Assembly: GCA_022181005.1 (NCBI GenBank)
Contig: BQMV01000156.1
Span: forward strand, 1 to 6,147
Reading direction: 5' to 3'
Source: Anaerolineaceae bacterium
Lineage (GTDB): Bacteria > Chloroflexota > Anaerolineae > Anaerolineales > Villigracilaceae
DNA length: 6,147 nucleotides
Every line of letters starts with the position of its first letter. Position 1 is the first letter of the stretch. A program made the translations under genes and the position numbers. The notes beneath the pieces are model-generated. The model had not been told where the DNA came from and did not search any database. It saw only the letters and a program-made list of their open reading frames with translations. Below are positions 5,627 through 6,147 of the stretch, one piece after another.

Positions 5627-5998
5627 ATGAAAGTCAGCGTCGAATTTATTCTTCGGATTATTGGCATGATCTTTATTGGAATTATCGCAGGTTTTTGGGG
5701 TTACAGTTTGGGCGGCGATAATTTTTCAGAATCCATTCGTTTTATGGCGGTTATCGGATTGCTTGGCGGGCTGGCGGGGCTGGTGCTCACGCCGTATGTG
5801 ACCACGCGCCCTGCGCATGCGGTGCGCGCCCGATTAGGGCGGCTTTCAGCGGAAATGCTGTTCGCCGGGTTATTCGGCATGATCGTCGGCTTGCTCGCGG
5901 CCGCCTTGCTTGCTTTTCCGCTTTCGCTTTTGCCCAAACCGTTTAGTCAGATCATGCCGCTGGCTGGCGTGATCGCGTGCGTGTGGCTGGGAATCTAG
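5627..5998 (+). CDS. N-terminal membrane part of a YacL-like PIN/TRAM protein, ended by an in-frame TAG
   Basis: A 123-residue reading frame with a strong ribosome binding site (AAGGAG, five bases before ATG 5627). It has four hydrophobic segments at about residues 7-27, 39-58, 77-98 and 107-123. The last one is cut by TAG 5996-5998. The pattern, including LVLTPYVTTRP (52-62) and AFPLSLLP (96-103), matches from memory the membrane domain of YacL-like PIN/TRAM proteins, where four helices are followed by a cytoplasmic PIN nuclease-fold domain and a TRAM RNA-binding domain. Continuing in the same frame past TAG gives LFVMRQGDIMGLF and then the PIN start LLDTSVIFD, so the original gene clearly ran on. 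As it stands this is either a broken gene or a victim of sequence errors near the window edge. The promoter and ribosome binding site are intact, which suggests recent damage or an artefact. Confidence 0.75.
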   Translation: MKVSVEFILRIIGMIFIGIIAGFWGYSLGGDNFSESIRFMAVIGLLGGLAGLVLTPYVTTRPAHAVRARLGRLSAEMLFAGLFGMIVGLLAAALLAFPLSLLPKPFSQIMPLAGVIACVWLGI

Positions 5999-6147
5999 TT
6001 GTTCGTCATGCGGCAGGGAGATATTATGGGCTTGTTCAGCACGTTCAGCGGACGCGGCTGCTAGGGCGGTTCCTCGTCTGCATGGACTAATCTCAACCTC
6101 ACAACCTTACTTGATACCAGCGTTATTTTTGACTGGACCGTTACAGA
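5999..6147 (+). pseudogene. Continuation of the PIN/TRAM frame with a second in-frame TAG (runs off window)
   Basis: Same frame as the upstream membrane ORF, with no shift. Reading from 5999 gives LFVMRQGDIMGLFSTFSGRG, the usual end of helix four and a linker, then TAG at 6062-6064, then a linker and LLDTSVIFD (6107-6133), the first strand of a PIN domain whose first acidic residue is the D of LLD. The next residues read WTVT where the family normally has GRI. The rest of the PIN and TRAM domains is outside the window. No independent start with a ribosome binding site is visible for this part. Confidence 0.6.

Noticed and set aside
5996..6064. Genome-wide TAG reassignment as the favoured explanation
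   Set aside because: Only one gene shows internal TAG codons, it is at the window edge, and its last bases also look disturbed; error or pseudogene is simpler.
1..6147. CRISPR array, insertion sequence, phage or toxin-antitoxin module
   Set aside because: No regularly spaced repeats, transposase, terminal inverted repeats with target duplications, or recognisable small paired genes were found on either strand.

Overview
This window of roughly 50% GC looks like ordinary bacterial chromosome. I infer Chloroflexota, probably an Anaerolineae-type genome. The basis is recollection, not a search: an archaeal-type GH13 amylase without a signal peptide, a PIN/TRAM membrane protein read divergently from moaA, and short tandem octamers of the kind I associate with that phylum. 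Treat the taxonomy as a moderate-confidence guess.

Layout. (1) Positions 1-2131, minus strand: an N6/N4 DNA methyltransferase gene (2131 to 1289) followed after 23 bp by a GH13 alpha-amylase gene (starts 1265, runs off the left edge). The spacing suggests one transcript. (2) Positions 2132-2396: a 265-bp divergent regulatory region. It holds an extended -10 for the methyltransferase and, toward the right, a putative promoter, a 31-codon upstream ORF and a strong intrinsic terminator lying inside that ORF. (3) Positions 2397-3635, plus strand: a fold-type I PLP aminotransferase. (4) Positions 3636-3697: a convergent gap filled by a hairpin with a perfect 15-bp stem. (5) Positions 3698-5478, minus strand: moaA (GTP 3',8-cyclase, molybdenum cofactor step 1) followed by a HAD-family hydrolase. 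Between the two lie four 8-nt tandem repeats that abut the hydrolase start codon. (6) Positions 5479-5626: a divergent promoter region with two back-to-back sigma70-type promoters. (7) Positions 5627-6147, plus strand: the four-helix membrane part and the first PIN-domain residues of a YacL-like PIN/TRAM protein, interrupted by two in-frame TAG codons.

The genes do not form one obvious pathway: carbon storage or starch-type glucan breakdown, DNA methylation, amino-acid transamination, Moco synthesis and a probable nuclease-fold membrane protein. I see no CRISPR array, insertion sequence, phage gene, tRNA or rRNA. The points most worth a second look are the doubly interrupted PIN/TRAM reading frame, the leader ORF with embedded terminator before the aminotransferase, and the octamer repeats before the HAD gene. 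I did not find convincing evidence of a wholly new multi-gene system.
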